A DNA stretch of 19,482 nt from Streptomyces sp. WM4235. GTDB taxonomy: Bacteria; Actinomycetota; Actinomycetes; Streptomycetales; Streptomycetaceae. The position numbers were made by a program, and so were the translations under genes. Below, piece by piece: positions 10,101 through 15,450 of the stretch. The notes beneath the pieces are model-generated. The model did no database searches and was not told the origin of the DNA. It was given only the letters and a program-made list of their open reading frames with translations. Each line of letters starts with the position of its first letter. Position 1 is the stretch's first letter. The stretch covers positions 1 to 19,482 of the forward strand of contig NZ_LGDE01000472.1 in assembly GCF_001279725.1 (NCBI RefSeq), written 5' to 3'.

Positions 10101-11656
10101 CCTACAGCCGCGACCCAGGCGGCCAACTAATCGCCAGCGCCATCACCGGAAGCCCCGGCTCGGGACGCCTGCCTGTCACCGATCAGCACACCGATGTGGT
10201 CTCCACGCTCGCCGCTGACGGCACCTCGGTCTCCTCATCCCGCGCGTACGACGCCTTCGGCAATGTCACCGCGTCGGCGGGCACCAACCCCTCCCTCGGC
10301 TACCAGTCGGGCTGGACGGACAGCAGCACCGGCGAGGTCAACATGGCTGCCCGCTGGTACCAGCCCGGAACCGGGAGCTTCACCAGCCGCGACACCTGGC
10401 AACTCGACCCCAACCCCTCGGCCCAGGCGAACCGCTACACCTACGCCAACGCCAGCCCCCTCAACGGCACCGACCCCACGGGGCACAGGGTCGAAATGGG
10501 AGGTGGCAGCGGCAGCGCCGGCGTCTACATGGGATGGTTCAGCCAGTCCGCAGGCCCGCACGTCGGTGGAGTCATCAGGGCAGCGCTCGGCCAGTTCTCG
10601 TACCAGGGCGTGCTGTGGATCTACGACTCCAGCGCGGGGAGTCGGTACCCGGCCACCATGACCCGCGGCTACGACGAATCGCAGGAGAAGCGCCAACGGT
10701 CCCGATACCACGGCGGCGGTGGCGGCGGCAGTTCCTACGGAGGCGGCGGGGGAGGGGGCAGCAGCCCCAGGACCAGGCCAAGGCCCAACCCCAGGCCCCA
10801 CCCGAACCCTCCGCGACCCAAGCCGAAGCCCAAGCCCCAGCCGATCTTCGACCCGAACCCGTGGAACGGCAAGAACCCGGTCCCGGCGCCGGACCTGGCG
10901 CCGATCGTCGGCCTCGTGGTGACAGGCACCGCCACAGTGCTTTCCGAGGCCACGGCTGCCGCAGCCACCGTCTTCACGGCGCAGGCTGTCCTCGACTCAC
11001 TTGCCATCGCCATCTTCACGCCGGTCATCATCGGTTCCCCCGACCCCAGGGTCGAGCCGCAGTCGGGCGGCGACAATACTTGGCGGAAGCGTACTGACGA
11101 CAAGTGCGACGACGGCCCCGGAACGAGCGCCAACGGTCACCAGATCTACCTCCCCCGCGAGCGCTACTGGGACGATTTCTCAAAGAGATACGAATGCCGG
11201 GCAACCGGGGTCTACGGCCTCTTGGACAAGAGTGACCTCACGACGACGAAGCATCCCGGACCGGGGACTTCGACCAATGAGAATCGGCGCCCGCCCGGCT
11301 ATGACGAAATCAACGACCAGCCAGGCCAAAAAGCGAACAACGGCCACCTGCTACCTAAAATCGGAGGTGGATCTGGAACAGACCTCAGAAACCTTGTAGC
11401 CCAGTATCGTTGGGTAAATTCGCCTTACATTCGAGACACGGTCGAGAACGACATTCGGGTAGGCCTGGAAGCCAACAAGCGGGTGACAGTCTCGATTACT
11501 GTCCACTATGATAGTCAGAGCTCGGGCATACCTACGCGGCTCGAGTACGACTACTCCGTAATAGGCAGTGGAGAGTGGAAGAATTGCACCGTATTCAACA
11601 CGCCGGGTAAAACGGCATCCATTGTTGGCACTCAGAACTGTCCACAGAAGAAGTAG
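1121..11656 (+). CDS. Secreted RHS/YD-repeat polymorphic toxin with three LamG domains and a C-terminal DNA/RNA non-specific endonuclease
   Basis: This 3511-residue protein reads as follows. Residues 1-29 are a Sec signal peptide with a likely cut after ALA. Residues ~365-550 are a DNRLRE-like domain, ~555-672 an NBR1-like Ig domain and ~673-785 an FnIII-like domain. The RHS shell opens at ~786-997, three LamG domains occupy ~998-1747, and YD repeats fill ~1757-3037. The RHS core at ~3039-3124 includes NMAARWYQPGTGSF, TSRD and NGTDPTGH. A Gly-rich then Pro-rich linker (~3195-3250), a hydrophobic stretch (~3258-3305) and a nuclease module (~3310-3511, putative catalytic His3409) follow. In known RHS toxins the shell encloses the toxin and self-cleaves near the DPxG motif. 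The role as a contact-dependent antibacterial toxin is inferred from architecture and the adjacent immunity gene. ATG 1121 abuts GGGAG (1116-1120); GTG 1127, six bases after it, is the better-spaced start. No PAAR or WXG delivery domain is visible. Confidence 0.92.
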   Translation: MSVRTARPLVLLVAFVLAVLAGTEQAALAVNQWVTVKTGYRAGERPEQGWGSARGRGHSASGDATDATAGGGRSGALKAPGELPPDGGTAPLKLEGTPKPPSAIPYAKVAAPEVSPPKGFDPKVSTEVPGERTERARTFANPDGTLTTRYYNEPVNFRSTDGTWKGIDTSLERMPQSGMRTMSGSGGGWQPRATEEELRFAEYADAEGLVRLGVSDSAAIAWGIDGVAHTQGKVNGSVITYPEVRPGADVELIAGSNSVKETLILKSAAAPTQWRFPLALEGLTAKLDGHGGIAFVDGAGSQQGWMPAGWMEDSNKAPNSNEGVISSGVTYDIVQEASRQVLVVTLDQKWLSAPERVFPVRVDPSATRVGGSSGTYVQASYNQNFSSDTVLKVGTSNGGGNRSASFLRFDGINGSLNNAYVLGAKLNLFNTWSYSCTARPVTVHPITSNWAENSTSSWPGPATGDALGSKSFTHGWSQNGGKSYPCGAPAWEGLDLGSGGRQLVDDWTHGRKPNYGLALRASTTDSYAWKQFASDDYPNGNPSLDVTWSKHGATYELGRWIQPMTATTEGAFKVTITNRGKETWGKGGNYKLRYDLYDANGKMLGGDYASKIRWTPMPHDVAPGGSATVDAKIAPLAPGRYTLVWTMEEVGVSSFVADGVPGAAITFDAVNTPPNLTGAAPPSGTLVDTLTPTLWVSATDTDKSPGSLTYQFEVCEVEGRDTRKNCRSNTRAAAQSWTVPGGWLSWAKTYAWYAYANDGKDQSARTDPSILTTQVPQPVITSHLGGAAPGRRFDDRSGNYATAATDAAVPTVGPELAVTRTYNSQDPRQSNAFGAGWATRWDMRAAAEPDGSVLITLANGAQVRFGKNSDNTYSAPSGSMGVLTSLSGGGWTLRDASAALYTFDATGRLTSVKDGHGREQQLTYTSGKLTKATDAQSKRALNFTWSDTHIASVSTDTIAPGAPALTWSYTYTGDQLTKICPPTSATACTVYTYTGGSQYRSMVQDASPVAYWRLGETEGEAAQSEAVSRTGMNAGRYRDVTLGEAGPLTGTGNRAVSFNGTNSYVELPESTLASSTVLSVELWFKTDKPNGVLVGFQDNPLGPTSPKVYNPVLAVDSAGKLRGAFGKADGGLTPMTSTTAVTDNNWHHAAITSTGTGQALYLDGQPVGTLAGPVNHSVKTFTYLGGGYTDSTWDGTGTPGTRHYKGLMDEVAVYHRALDAGSVRAHHAARTGASKLAKVTLPSGRTGGKAEYDSDTERATKVTDENGGAWQISAPRYASGSQAYSDAVRAETPVNYWRLGDSSGAAAVDEISSGGNGSYQDGVTLGGVGTFLDGDDGAVTLDGSTGAVSVPAESISGATSLSVELWFKTAKPNGVLLGLQNAELGSVPTMWNASLLVDGEGKLRGHLWDAGGPWPVMGGLKVTDNKWHHVVITGGPAGQSLYLDGSKIGSKPGAVKPETLARAYLGAGYSSEAWDGQTRATRYFNGQLDEAAFYTKELDAQAIAAHFKSRNKAMSGTGDQYRGVVTAGSPAGYWRLDETSGTAVKSRVEALDGTGTYTKAIQGVTGAFGPGDGSAVQFNGDGYAEVPGVGIGTADVSASLWFRTDKPGVILANQTSPMAAATETTGDWAPVLYVGADGKLHGEYFSGTGASNASQATVTDNQWHHAAVTVKAGVQTLYLDGTQVATKTGAPVNHENSTRTYIGAGFAKNWPSAPANISYFIGALDEVAVFRRGLTAEEVATQYAARTTASSSSLTSTVTVTDPTGAKTSSTFDAVRGQRRVASTDADGGVVTFAYDTGGFLHTVTDPNGHAVTTGHDERGNTVSTTTCRDANSCWTSFAEYHHNASDPLDPRNGKPTAVRDARSTGTADNSYRTTTSYTALGLTDTVTLSDGRTTSTTYTMGTEPAVGGGLTPAGLVASTKSTGGLNVSHAYFASGDLARTTTPSGLATSYTYDGIGRRMSETQVSEATPNGVTTSYTYNAMSRVSTETGPGVKNGITGVTHTAKTSRTYDADGKLLTESTQDTTGGDATRTTTHRYDVFGLNESTTDTAGNESAFGHDALGRVVRETDPVGNIVTHTFTKRGQLAESVLKDWTGDPSGQTRDLVMISHAYDPAGRLASTTDAMGATTAFTYYDDGLTATTTAKQVTQANGTKKDIVLEANSYDGAGNLTAQTASGGRTTVHTIDAFGRATRSVFDPNGLNRVTTAAYDGDNRVTEQTQSIDGSGKNLTSTTEYDVSGNPKQATVTDGTSTRVTSGTFDQRGLPLTQVTPRGNTTTTRYDDLGRLVETTAPQVQIEENGGVAKAATPKALTGYNTFGEVTESRDARGQVTRTETDKLGRPVSITLPDYTPPGAATPITAVSRTTYDKLGNTASSTDPLGRARYYQYDQMGNLVRSTDPALAGAQGLKAPGAPSFNGTLTDLTGGGISTYTWTPTGLPLSATDPTGARTESTYDELSRKLTATTVERKPTLHNLVSRYTWDDAGNQTEFTTPNGRRTTVAFNTAGDPLTVTDPAGATTHAGYDGLGQETESKDATGRRTTTTYDVMGQPLSRSDYGTGTTVLRAASTEYDPDGNVTASVSATGSRRTYTYDALGRLTKQVEPVTADDAITTTFGYDAAGNRTRLTDGRGKATYYTYNTWGLQESTTEPSTTLHPALANRTFTNVYDAAGQLVTELLPGSVKRNKTYDALGHLTGETGSGTAATTRPRALSYDLAGRLTGVGGDGLLAGNTYTYNDRGQLLKADGPSGNSAYAYDADGQMTTRTDAAGTTAFTYDLAGRLDTTTDPLTGTQIRKDYDAAGRPTTDQYARPAGGVGSWTVGAKRSYTYDALGRASNDAVTRTEGGTEVQGIAYEYDLDNRLVQKTSTGTAGAGAETYSYDLAGRMTSQTSGGTTTALEWDKSGNLTKKGDLTATYDARNRVQTWGTQTFDYSARGSIKTVTDGSNTRTINTDAFERTVSNGTSTFTYDSLDRVLTNGSNAFQYDGGSNNLVKDGTSTYSRDPGGQLIASAITGSPGSGRLPVTDQHTDVVSTLAADGTSVSSSRAYDAFGNVTASAGTNPSLGYQSGWTDSSTGEVNMAARWYQPGTGSFTSRDTWQLDPNPSAQANRYTYANASPLNGTDPTGHRVEMGGGSGSAGVYMGWFSQSAGPHVGGVIRAALGQFSYQGVLWIYDSSAGSRYPATMTRGYDESQEKRQRSRYHGGGGGGSSYGGGGGGGSSPRTRPRPNPRPHPNPPRPKPKPKPQPIFDPNPWNGKNPVPAPDLAPIVGLVVTGTATVLSEATAAAATVFTAQAVLDSLAIAIFTPVIIGSPDPRVEPQSGGDNTWRKRTDDKCDDGPGTSANGHQIYLPRERYWDDFSKRYECRATGVYGLLDKSDLTTTKHPGPGTSTNENRRPPGYDEINDQPGQKANNGHLLPKIGGGSGTDLRNLVAQYRWVNSPYIRDTVENDIRVGLEANKRVTVSITVHYDSQSSGIPTRLEYDYSVIGSGEWKNCTVFNTPGKTASIVGTQNCPQKK
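4112..6360 (+). repeat. Three tandem LamG (concanavalin-like) domains within the RHS protein
   Basis: Three copies lie at about 4112-4815, 4961-5655 and 5675-6360. Each starts with a Y-W-R-L-G/D-E pattern (AYWRLGE, NYWRLGD, GYWRLDE), continues with a W-F-K/R-T-D/A-K-P strand and a D-N-x-W-H-H motif, and ends with a GxLDEVAVF/Y strand. Copies 1 and 2 are closest to each other (SVELWFKT..KPNGVL in both) and their DNA is also similar, pointing to relatively recent duplication. Copy 3 is more diverged. LamG domains usually bind glycans or proteins, so these may serve in surface or target recognition. Confidence 0.85.
6390..10230 (+). repeat. YD/RHS repeat array
   Basis: About 30 YD-type motifs are visible by eye, for example TYDALGRL, AYDPAGRL, GYDAAGNR and SYDLAGRM, spaced roughly 20-60 residues apart. 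In solved RHS and TcC structures such repeats wind into a beta-strand cocoon that encloses the C-terminal toxin. The DNA repeats are imperfect and phase-locked to codons, so this is a protein repeat rather than a DNA satellite. Confidence 0.92.
11042..11656 (+). other. Toxin module: DNA/RNA non-specific endonuclease-like domain of the RHS protein
   Basis: The last ~200 residues hold the motif NNGHLLPKIGGGSGTDLRN, then NLVAQYRWVN and a VEN motif. They end in strands matching the pattern V-x-x-x-V-x-Y ... P-x-x-x-x-Y-x-x. This order (GHL..GGSG..N-L-V..N...E) is characteristic of the Endonuclease_NS_2-type fold, where the GH histidine is the catalytic base and a downstream Asn binds Mg2+. The usual DRGH is NNGH here. 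Four cysteines (CDDG, YECR, NCTV, NCPQ) could form disulfides. Base composition drops at the module: 11401-11460 and 11581-11640 are each 30/60 G+C, whereas 6301-6360 in the scaffold is 44/60. Assignment to the nuclease superfamily is likely; activity is not shown. Confidence 0.75.
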
Positions 11657-11664
11657 GCGGATAA

Positions 11665-12198
11665 ATGCCCGACTATCCCAATGCTGTTGCAGCGTTGCTC
11701 GGCACGCCCCGGGACCTGTTTGCCGGTCACGCGGCGTGGCAGCCGCTGGAAGCAGCCCTCGGGGTGTCCCTTCCCGATGACTACAAGCACCTGGTTGACG
11801 CTTACGCGCCGGTGCAGATCAACGGCCACCTGTACCTGGATCACCCGGCGAATGAGTTCTCACCACTTGGGGCGTGGATTCTCGACACCATCGAAGATTT
11901 CGAGAATCAGGATGGATCTGACGGGCTGATCCCCGCCGCCTGCACAGACCGAAGCGAGTACGTATTCCTGGCTCCCGGATCGGGCAAGAATCCGTGGAGG
12001 GTCGTTTCCTGTGGCAGGGATGAGCCTGATTTTTACGAACATCAGATGACGTTCTCTGAATGGATCTACCGCTATCTGGCGGGGGAGGACATGTTCGAAC
12101 CTGGGGATGCCGTGTTCTATCCCGGACCGGTTCGGCTTGAAGGTATGCCTACCAGCGCAAACGATGGAATTGTGAAATGGTACGGACCCGACCGATAG
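11665..12198 (+). CDS. SUKH-family (SMI1/KNR4-like) immunity protein
   Basis: This is a 177-residue cytoplasmic protein without signal peptide or membrane segment. Residues 25-41 show the signature of the SMI1/KNR4 (SUKH) fold: W25, LE at 28-29, LG at 32-33, LP at 36-37 and DYK at 39-41. A hydrophobic LYL strand follows, then a typical WI...F segment and an acidic C-terminal half. SUKH proteins are the commonest immunity proteins for polymorphic nuclease toxins and bind the cognate toxin domain to block it. The ATG lies only eight bases after the toxin stop, behind the purine-rich AGGCGG (11656-11661 region). The two genes therefore form one operon, and this protein should protect the producer from the NNGH nuclease just upstream. 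Its base composition matches the lower-GC toxin module rather than the scaffold. Cognate specificity is inferred from position. Confidence 0.85.
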   Translation: MPDYPNAVAALLGTPRDLFAGHAAWQPLEAALGVSLPDDYKHLVDAYAPVQINGHLYLDHPANEFSPLGAWILDTIEDFENQDGSDGLIPAACTDRSEYVFLAPGSGKNPWRVVSCGRDEPDFYEHQMTFSEWIYRYLAGEDMFEPGDAVFYPGPVRLEGMPTSANDGIVKWYGPDR

Positions 12199-12229
12199 GT
12201 GGCATCCAGTAGGGCAGGTAAGCAATAGG

Positions 12230-12266
12230 AATGGGGCACCCACCGGATGACTCGGGGTGCCCCATT
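12230..12266 (+). terminator. Strong terminator of the toxin-immunity operon
   Basis: AATGGGGCACCC (12230-12241) pairs perfectly with GGGTGCCCCATT (12255-12266) across a 13-base loop. The 12-bp GC-rich stem with an A/T edge starts 31 bases after the immunity stop and is well placed to end the operon. Confidence 0.8.
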
Positions 12267-12489
12267 TCAGTACGCGCGCCTGTATAGAGGAGATCGACCC
12301 TGTCAACTGACGACTGAAGCAGTGTTACGAGCTGGTGCGTGATGGCGGGTGAGGCGTGTTTCTCCTGGCCGTGGCCGACTCTCAGAGGGCGATATGTGAC
12401 TTGATGTTCGTTTCTATGTCGCCTGTTCGTGTGACTGTGGGGGCTCCCGGCCGATCGACGAGTACGCCTCTCAGGCCGACGCGGCTGGG

Positions 12490-12846
12490 CGCCTACGTGC
12501 GCGCCACCCTGAGCGGCGCCAAGGTCGCCGGTATCGGCAGCCCCCCCGCCGCCGGGTGGACCACCTACTTCGCCGTGGACAGCGCCGACGAGGTGTCACA
12601 GCGCGTCCACGAGTGCGGCGGCACCGTCGACCTGCTGGTTGACGGCGAACCGGTGGCGGGCATCCGCTGCGGCATGGCACCGGGGTGGCCGCACTGGCAG
12701 GTGCGCTTCGCCGTCACCGACGCCGACCTGACCGTACGCCAGGCCGTCGGGCAAGTCCTTGACGGCTGGAGGAGACCCCGTACGGCCGGGCGGCCCGGCT
12801 CGCCGATCCTTGGGGCGGGCGGTTCTCCGTCATCGAGGTGGGCTGA
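12490..12846 (+). pseudogene. Decayed VOC-family (glyoxalase/bleomycin-resistance-like) gene
   Basis: Translation from about 12490 gives GAKVAGIGS, then GWTTYFAVDSADE and HECGGTV, the second half of a VOC module. The text jumps directly to DGEPVAGIRCGM..GWPHWQVRFAVTDAD, which belongs to the second module of a two-module VOC protein, so an internal segment has been lost. Near 12770 the frame slips (a net loss of one or gain of two bases). The normal ending, ETPYGRAARLADPWGGRFSVIEVG, then continues in another frame to a TGA at 12844-12846. The N-terminal part (12299-12490) is not recognisable. VOC proteins of this type are metal-dependent lyases, dioxygenases or resistance proteins; this one cannot make a functional fold. 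The in-frame extension from 12770 to 12916 is an artefact of the frameshift. Confidence 0.75.
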
Positions 12847-12861
12847 CGCAGGCGCGGCCGC

Positions 12862-13071
12862 TCACAGCCTTGACACGATCGCGCGGGCCAGCGTTTCGAG
12901 GTGGTCGCGGATCTGACTGGAGTGCTGGTCGGGGATTCCCGGGGCAAGGGGATCAAAGGCGTAGTTGACGGCGAAGTTGACCGAGCCCTTGCGCACGTAC
13001 AGATGGCCACCGATCGAGGCTTCGTCGTACAGAGCCACGTCGCCCACTCCGGCCACCGGTAGAGTGCCGGG
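12862..13071 (-). pseudogene. C-terminal remnant of a lipoprotein-like gene (minus strand)
   Basis: Read on the minus strand, about 69 residues look like real protein: GVGDVALYD, then GGHLYVRKGSVNFAVNY, and an amphipathic end IRDHLETLARAIVSRL before the TGA at 12862-12864. The pattern 'GxGDxAxxD...LYVRKGxxxxxV' is common in small secreted lipoproteins of actinomycetes (DUF3558-like), but I cannot name the family. Upstream of about 13071 the minus-strand frame stays open but turns into the antisense of the SulP gene, so the N-terminus and signal peptide are gone. The gene appears cut by a recombination junction at about 13063-13071. Confidence 0.45.
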
Positions 13072-13614
13072 CTCGGATGCCTCCTGGGGGTCCTGACCCT
13101 CGGAATCCTCCGCGGCGTCCTCGTCGCCGTGGCCCTGTCCGTCGTCGAACTGCTCGCCCGCGTGGCGCGTCCACACGACGCGGTGGAAGGGATGGTCCCC
13201 GGACTGGCCGGCATGCACGACGTGGACGACTACCCGACGGCGCGGACCGTTCCGGGACTGGTCATCTACCGTTACGATTCGCCGCTCTTCTTCGCCAATG
13301 CCGAGAACTTCCGCCGTCGCGCCCTGGCCGCGATCGACCAGCAGAGTCCCCCGGTTCGATGGTTCGTACTCAACGCCGAGGCGAACGTCGAGGTGGACAT
13401 CACTGCTCTGGACGCCGTGGACGGCCTCCGCCAGGAACTGGAACACCGGGGCATCGTCCTCGCCTTGGCGCGGGTCAAGCAGGAACTCCGGGAGGATCTG
13501 GACGCCTACGGTCTCACCTCCTCGGTGGGTGCCGAGCGCATCTACCCGACCCTGCCCACGGCCCTGGAGGCCTATCGGGCGTGGAGCCGGGACGCTGGAT
13601 CGAAGGGGGACTGA
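13063..13614 (+). pseudogene. Truncated SulP-family anion permease (last membrane helix plus STAS domain)
   Basis: The open frame begins after a TAG at 13060-13062 without a plausible start. It reads a final transmembrane helix (LLGVLTLGILRGVLVAVALSVVELL) and the linker ARVARPHDAVEG, then a complete cytoplasmic STAS domain: PGLVIYRYDSPLFFANA, then LNAEANVEVDITALDAVDGL and a C-terminal YPTLPTALEAY. SulP transporters are about 490-560 residues with 14 membrane segments, moving sulfate, bicarbonate or related anions; roughly the first two thirds are missing. An internal GTG at 13129 could in theory give an orphan STAS polypeptide, but no Shine-Dalgarno precedes it. The left break coincides with the broken minus-strand gene. 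In the ancestor it probably sat just upstream of the pyruvate phosphate dikinase gene, with a hairpin between them. Confidence 0.8.
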
Positions 13615-13655
13615 GCCGGGCCTGCCGGTCGTCCCCGCCGCCGGGCCGAGTGTCC

Positions 13656-13685
13656 CCCGGCAGGGGCCATCCGGCCCCTGCCCGG
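13656..13685 (+). terminator. Hairpin after the SulP remnant
   Basis: GGCAGGGGCC (13659-13668) pairs perfectly with GGCCCCTGCC (13673-13682) around the tetraloop ATCC, and two further C-G pairs follow beyond one mismatch. It lies about 42 bases after the SulP stop and is a likely terminator surviving from the ancestral gene. Confidence 0.65.
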
Positions 13686-13731
13686 AAGGACCCGCGTTCG
13701 GCCAGATTGGGAGCAGAGCGCGATATCGCCG

Positions 13732-15450
13732 ATGGGGCTGGTGGCAGGGATGGGTTCCTACGTGTACGACTTCGACCAGGGCGGCCGGGACATGGCTGAT
13801 CTCCTCGGAGACAAGGGCGCCAACCTCGCTGAGACGGCAGGCATGGGACTGCCCGTCCCGCCGGGTTTCACCATCACCACCGAGGCCTGCCGTGTCTTTC
13901 TGGCCACCGGCGAGCCGCCCGAGGAACTGGACTGTGAGGTCGCCGAGCACCTGGCGGCGTTGGAACGGCTCACCGGCAAGCGGCTCGGGCAGGTGGATGA
14001 CCCGCTGTTGCTGTCGGTCCGCTCCGGGGCCAGGTTCTCCATGCCGGGCATGATGGAAACCATCCTGGACCTCGGCCTCAACGACCTGTCGGTGCTCGGC
14101 CTGGGCAAGACGGCCGAACGGGAGAGGTTCGCCTGGGACTCCTATCGACGCCTCGTGCAGATGTTCGGTGGCGTCGTCATGGGTGTCGAGAGGGGTCGAT
14201 TCGAAGACGTCCTCCGACGGATCAAGGACCAGCACCGCGTCGCGGACGACTCCCGGCTGGACACGTGTGACCTGATCCGGGTCGTGCAGATGTTCAAGGA
14301 CCTCGTCCTCGAACAGACCGGGAGAGCCTTCCCACAGGATCCGGCCGAGCAGCTGCGGCAGGCGATCCGTGCCGCCTTCAGGTCGTGGAACGGCGAGCGG
14401 GCATCTCTCCACCGACAGCGTGAACACATCCCGGACGACCTCGGAACGGCGGTCACCGTACAGACCATGGTCTTCGGGAACCTCGGAGCAGACTCCGGCA
14501 GCGGCGTCGCGTTCACCCGCGACCCGGCCACCGGCCGTCCCGGGCTTTACGGCGACTACCTGCCCAACGCCCAGGGCGAGGAAGTCGTCGCGGGCGTGCG
14601 CAACGCCCTGCCGCTCCAGGAGTTGTCGACGCTCGACCCCTCCTCGTTCGACCGGCTGCACGGGTACATGGAGCAGTTGGAAGCGCACTACCGCGACCTG
14701 TGCCACGTCGAGTTCACGATCGAGCACGGCACTCTGTGGATGCTGCGGACCCGCGTCGGCGCCCTGCGCGGGCGCCCTTCGGTATCGCCTTACGACGTGC
14801 CCCCGACGCCCTCGTTCCCTTGACGAGGCGCTGACCCGAGTCGACGGCGAGATACCGGCACGGCTGATGTCCCCCGCGTCGACACCACGGCCGAGACCCC
14901 CTCCGTGCTCGCATGGGGTATCCCCACCTCGCCCGGAGCGGCCGTGGGCGCGGCGGGGCTTCGACTCCTCGGAAGCGGTCCGCAGGGCTGCCGCCGGCAA
15001 GCGACACCGAACTGCTGGCCGCGATCACGCGCTGCTCGGCCTGCGGGGTGTCCGACCAACCCTGGTGTCGAACGGGTTGGTGTCCATGCAGGTGTGCGCG
15101 CCATCGCGGAGGCATCCTTCGAAACGAACGACCTGACCCAGACCACATGGTGCTTCTCTCTGGACGACGTCGAGGCGACGTTCTTCGCCGCCCATCTCGA
15201 CAAGGGAATCTTCCCGGTCTCCCCATTCGAGACGATCGACCGCGAAGGTGTCGGCTGTCTCGTGGAGATCGCAGTCGCAGAGGGCCGCGCGGTCCGACCG
15301 GGCCTGAAGATCGGAGGCTGCGGAAAACACGGGGGAGACCCGACCTCCGTGCACTTCTTCCACCAGGCGGCACTCGACTCCGTCTCCTGCTCGCGCGATA
15401 CCGCGCCCCGGACCGTGCCGGCCACCCGAGCCCCCGTCAAGCGAGTCGGC
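13732..15450 (+). pseudogene. ppdK: Pyruvate, phosphate dikinase pseudogene with internal deletion and frameshifts
   Basis: The first ~350 codons (to 14823) are a well-kept ATP-grasp region of PPDK: YVYDF, KGANLAE, LPVPPGFTITTEAC, SVRSGARFSMPGMM, FPQDP, SMVFGNLG-like (MVFGNLGADSGSGVAFTRDP), GDYLPNAQGEEVVAG and LWMLRTRVG. The frame is then lost. Fragments reappear in different frames: SLDEALTRVDG (from 14816), DTTAET..GIPTSPGAAVG (14885-14950) and GFDSSEAVRRAAAGK (14957-15000). The phosphohistidine domain and most of the PEP-binding barrel are absent. The gene resumes at about 15108 with FETNDLTQTTWCFS, DKGIF, SPFETIDREGVG and GGCGKHGGDP, including the family's catalytic Cys codon at 15319-15321. 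PPDK is normally about 880-900 residues and interconverts pyruvate and PEP. This copy cannot be active. Likely starts are ATG 13732 or ATG 13750, the latter right behind GCAGGG. Confidence 0.88.

Noticed and set aside
6390..10230. Periodic similarity that might suggest a CRISPR array or DNA satellite
   Set aside because: The periodicity is imperfect, in codon phase, variable in length and explained by YD protein repeats; there are no constant repeats with unique spacers.
12356..12916. An intact 186-residue protein
   Set aside because: VOC homology covers only the middle and the real VOC ending is in a different frame, so this is a frameshifted pseudogene.
13129..13614. A standalone STAS-domain protein starting at GTG 13129
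   Set aside because: The upstream in-frame sequence is clearly the last SulP membrane helix and no ribosome binding site precedes the GTG, so a truncated permease is the better reading.
12862..15000. A 712-codon minus-strand frame
   Set aside because: Only its last ~70 codons look like real protein; the rest is antisense to the SulP and PPDK remnants.
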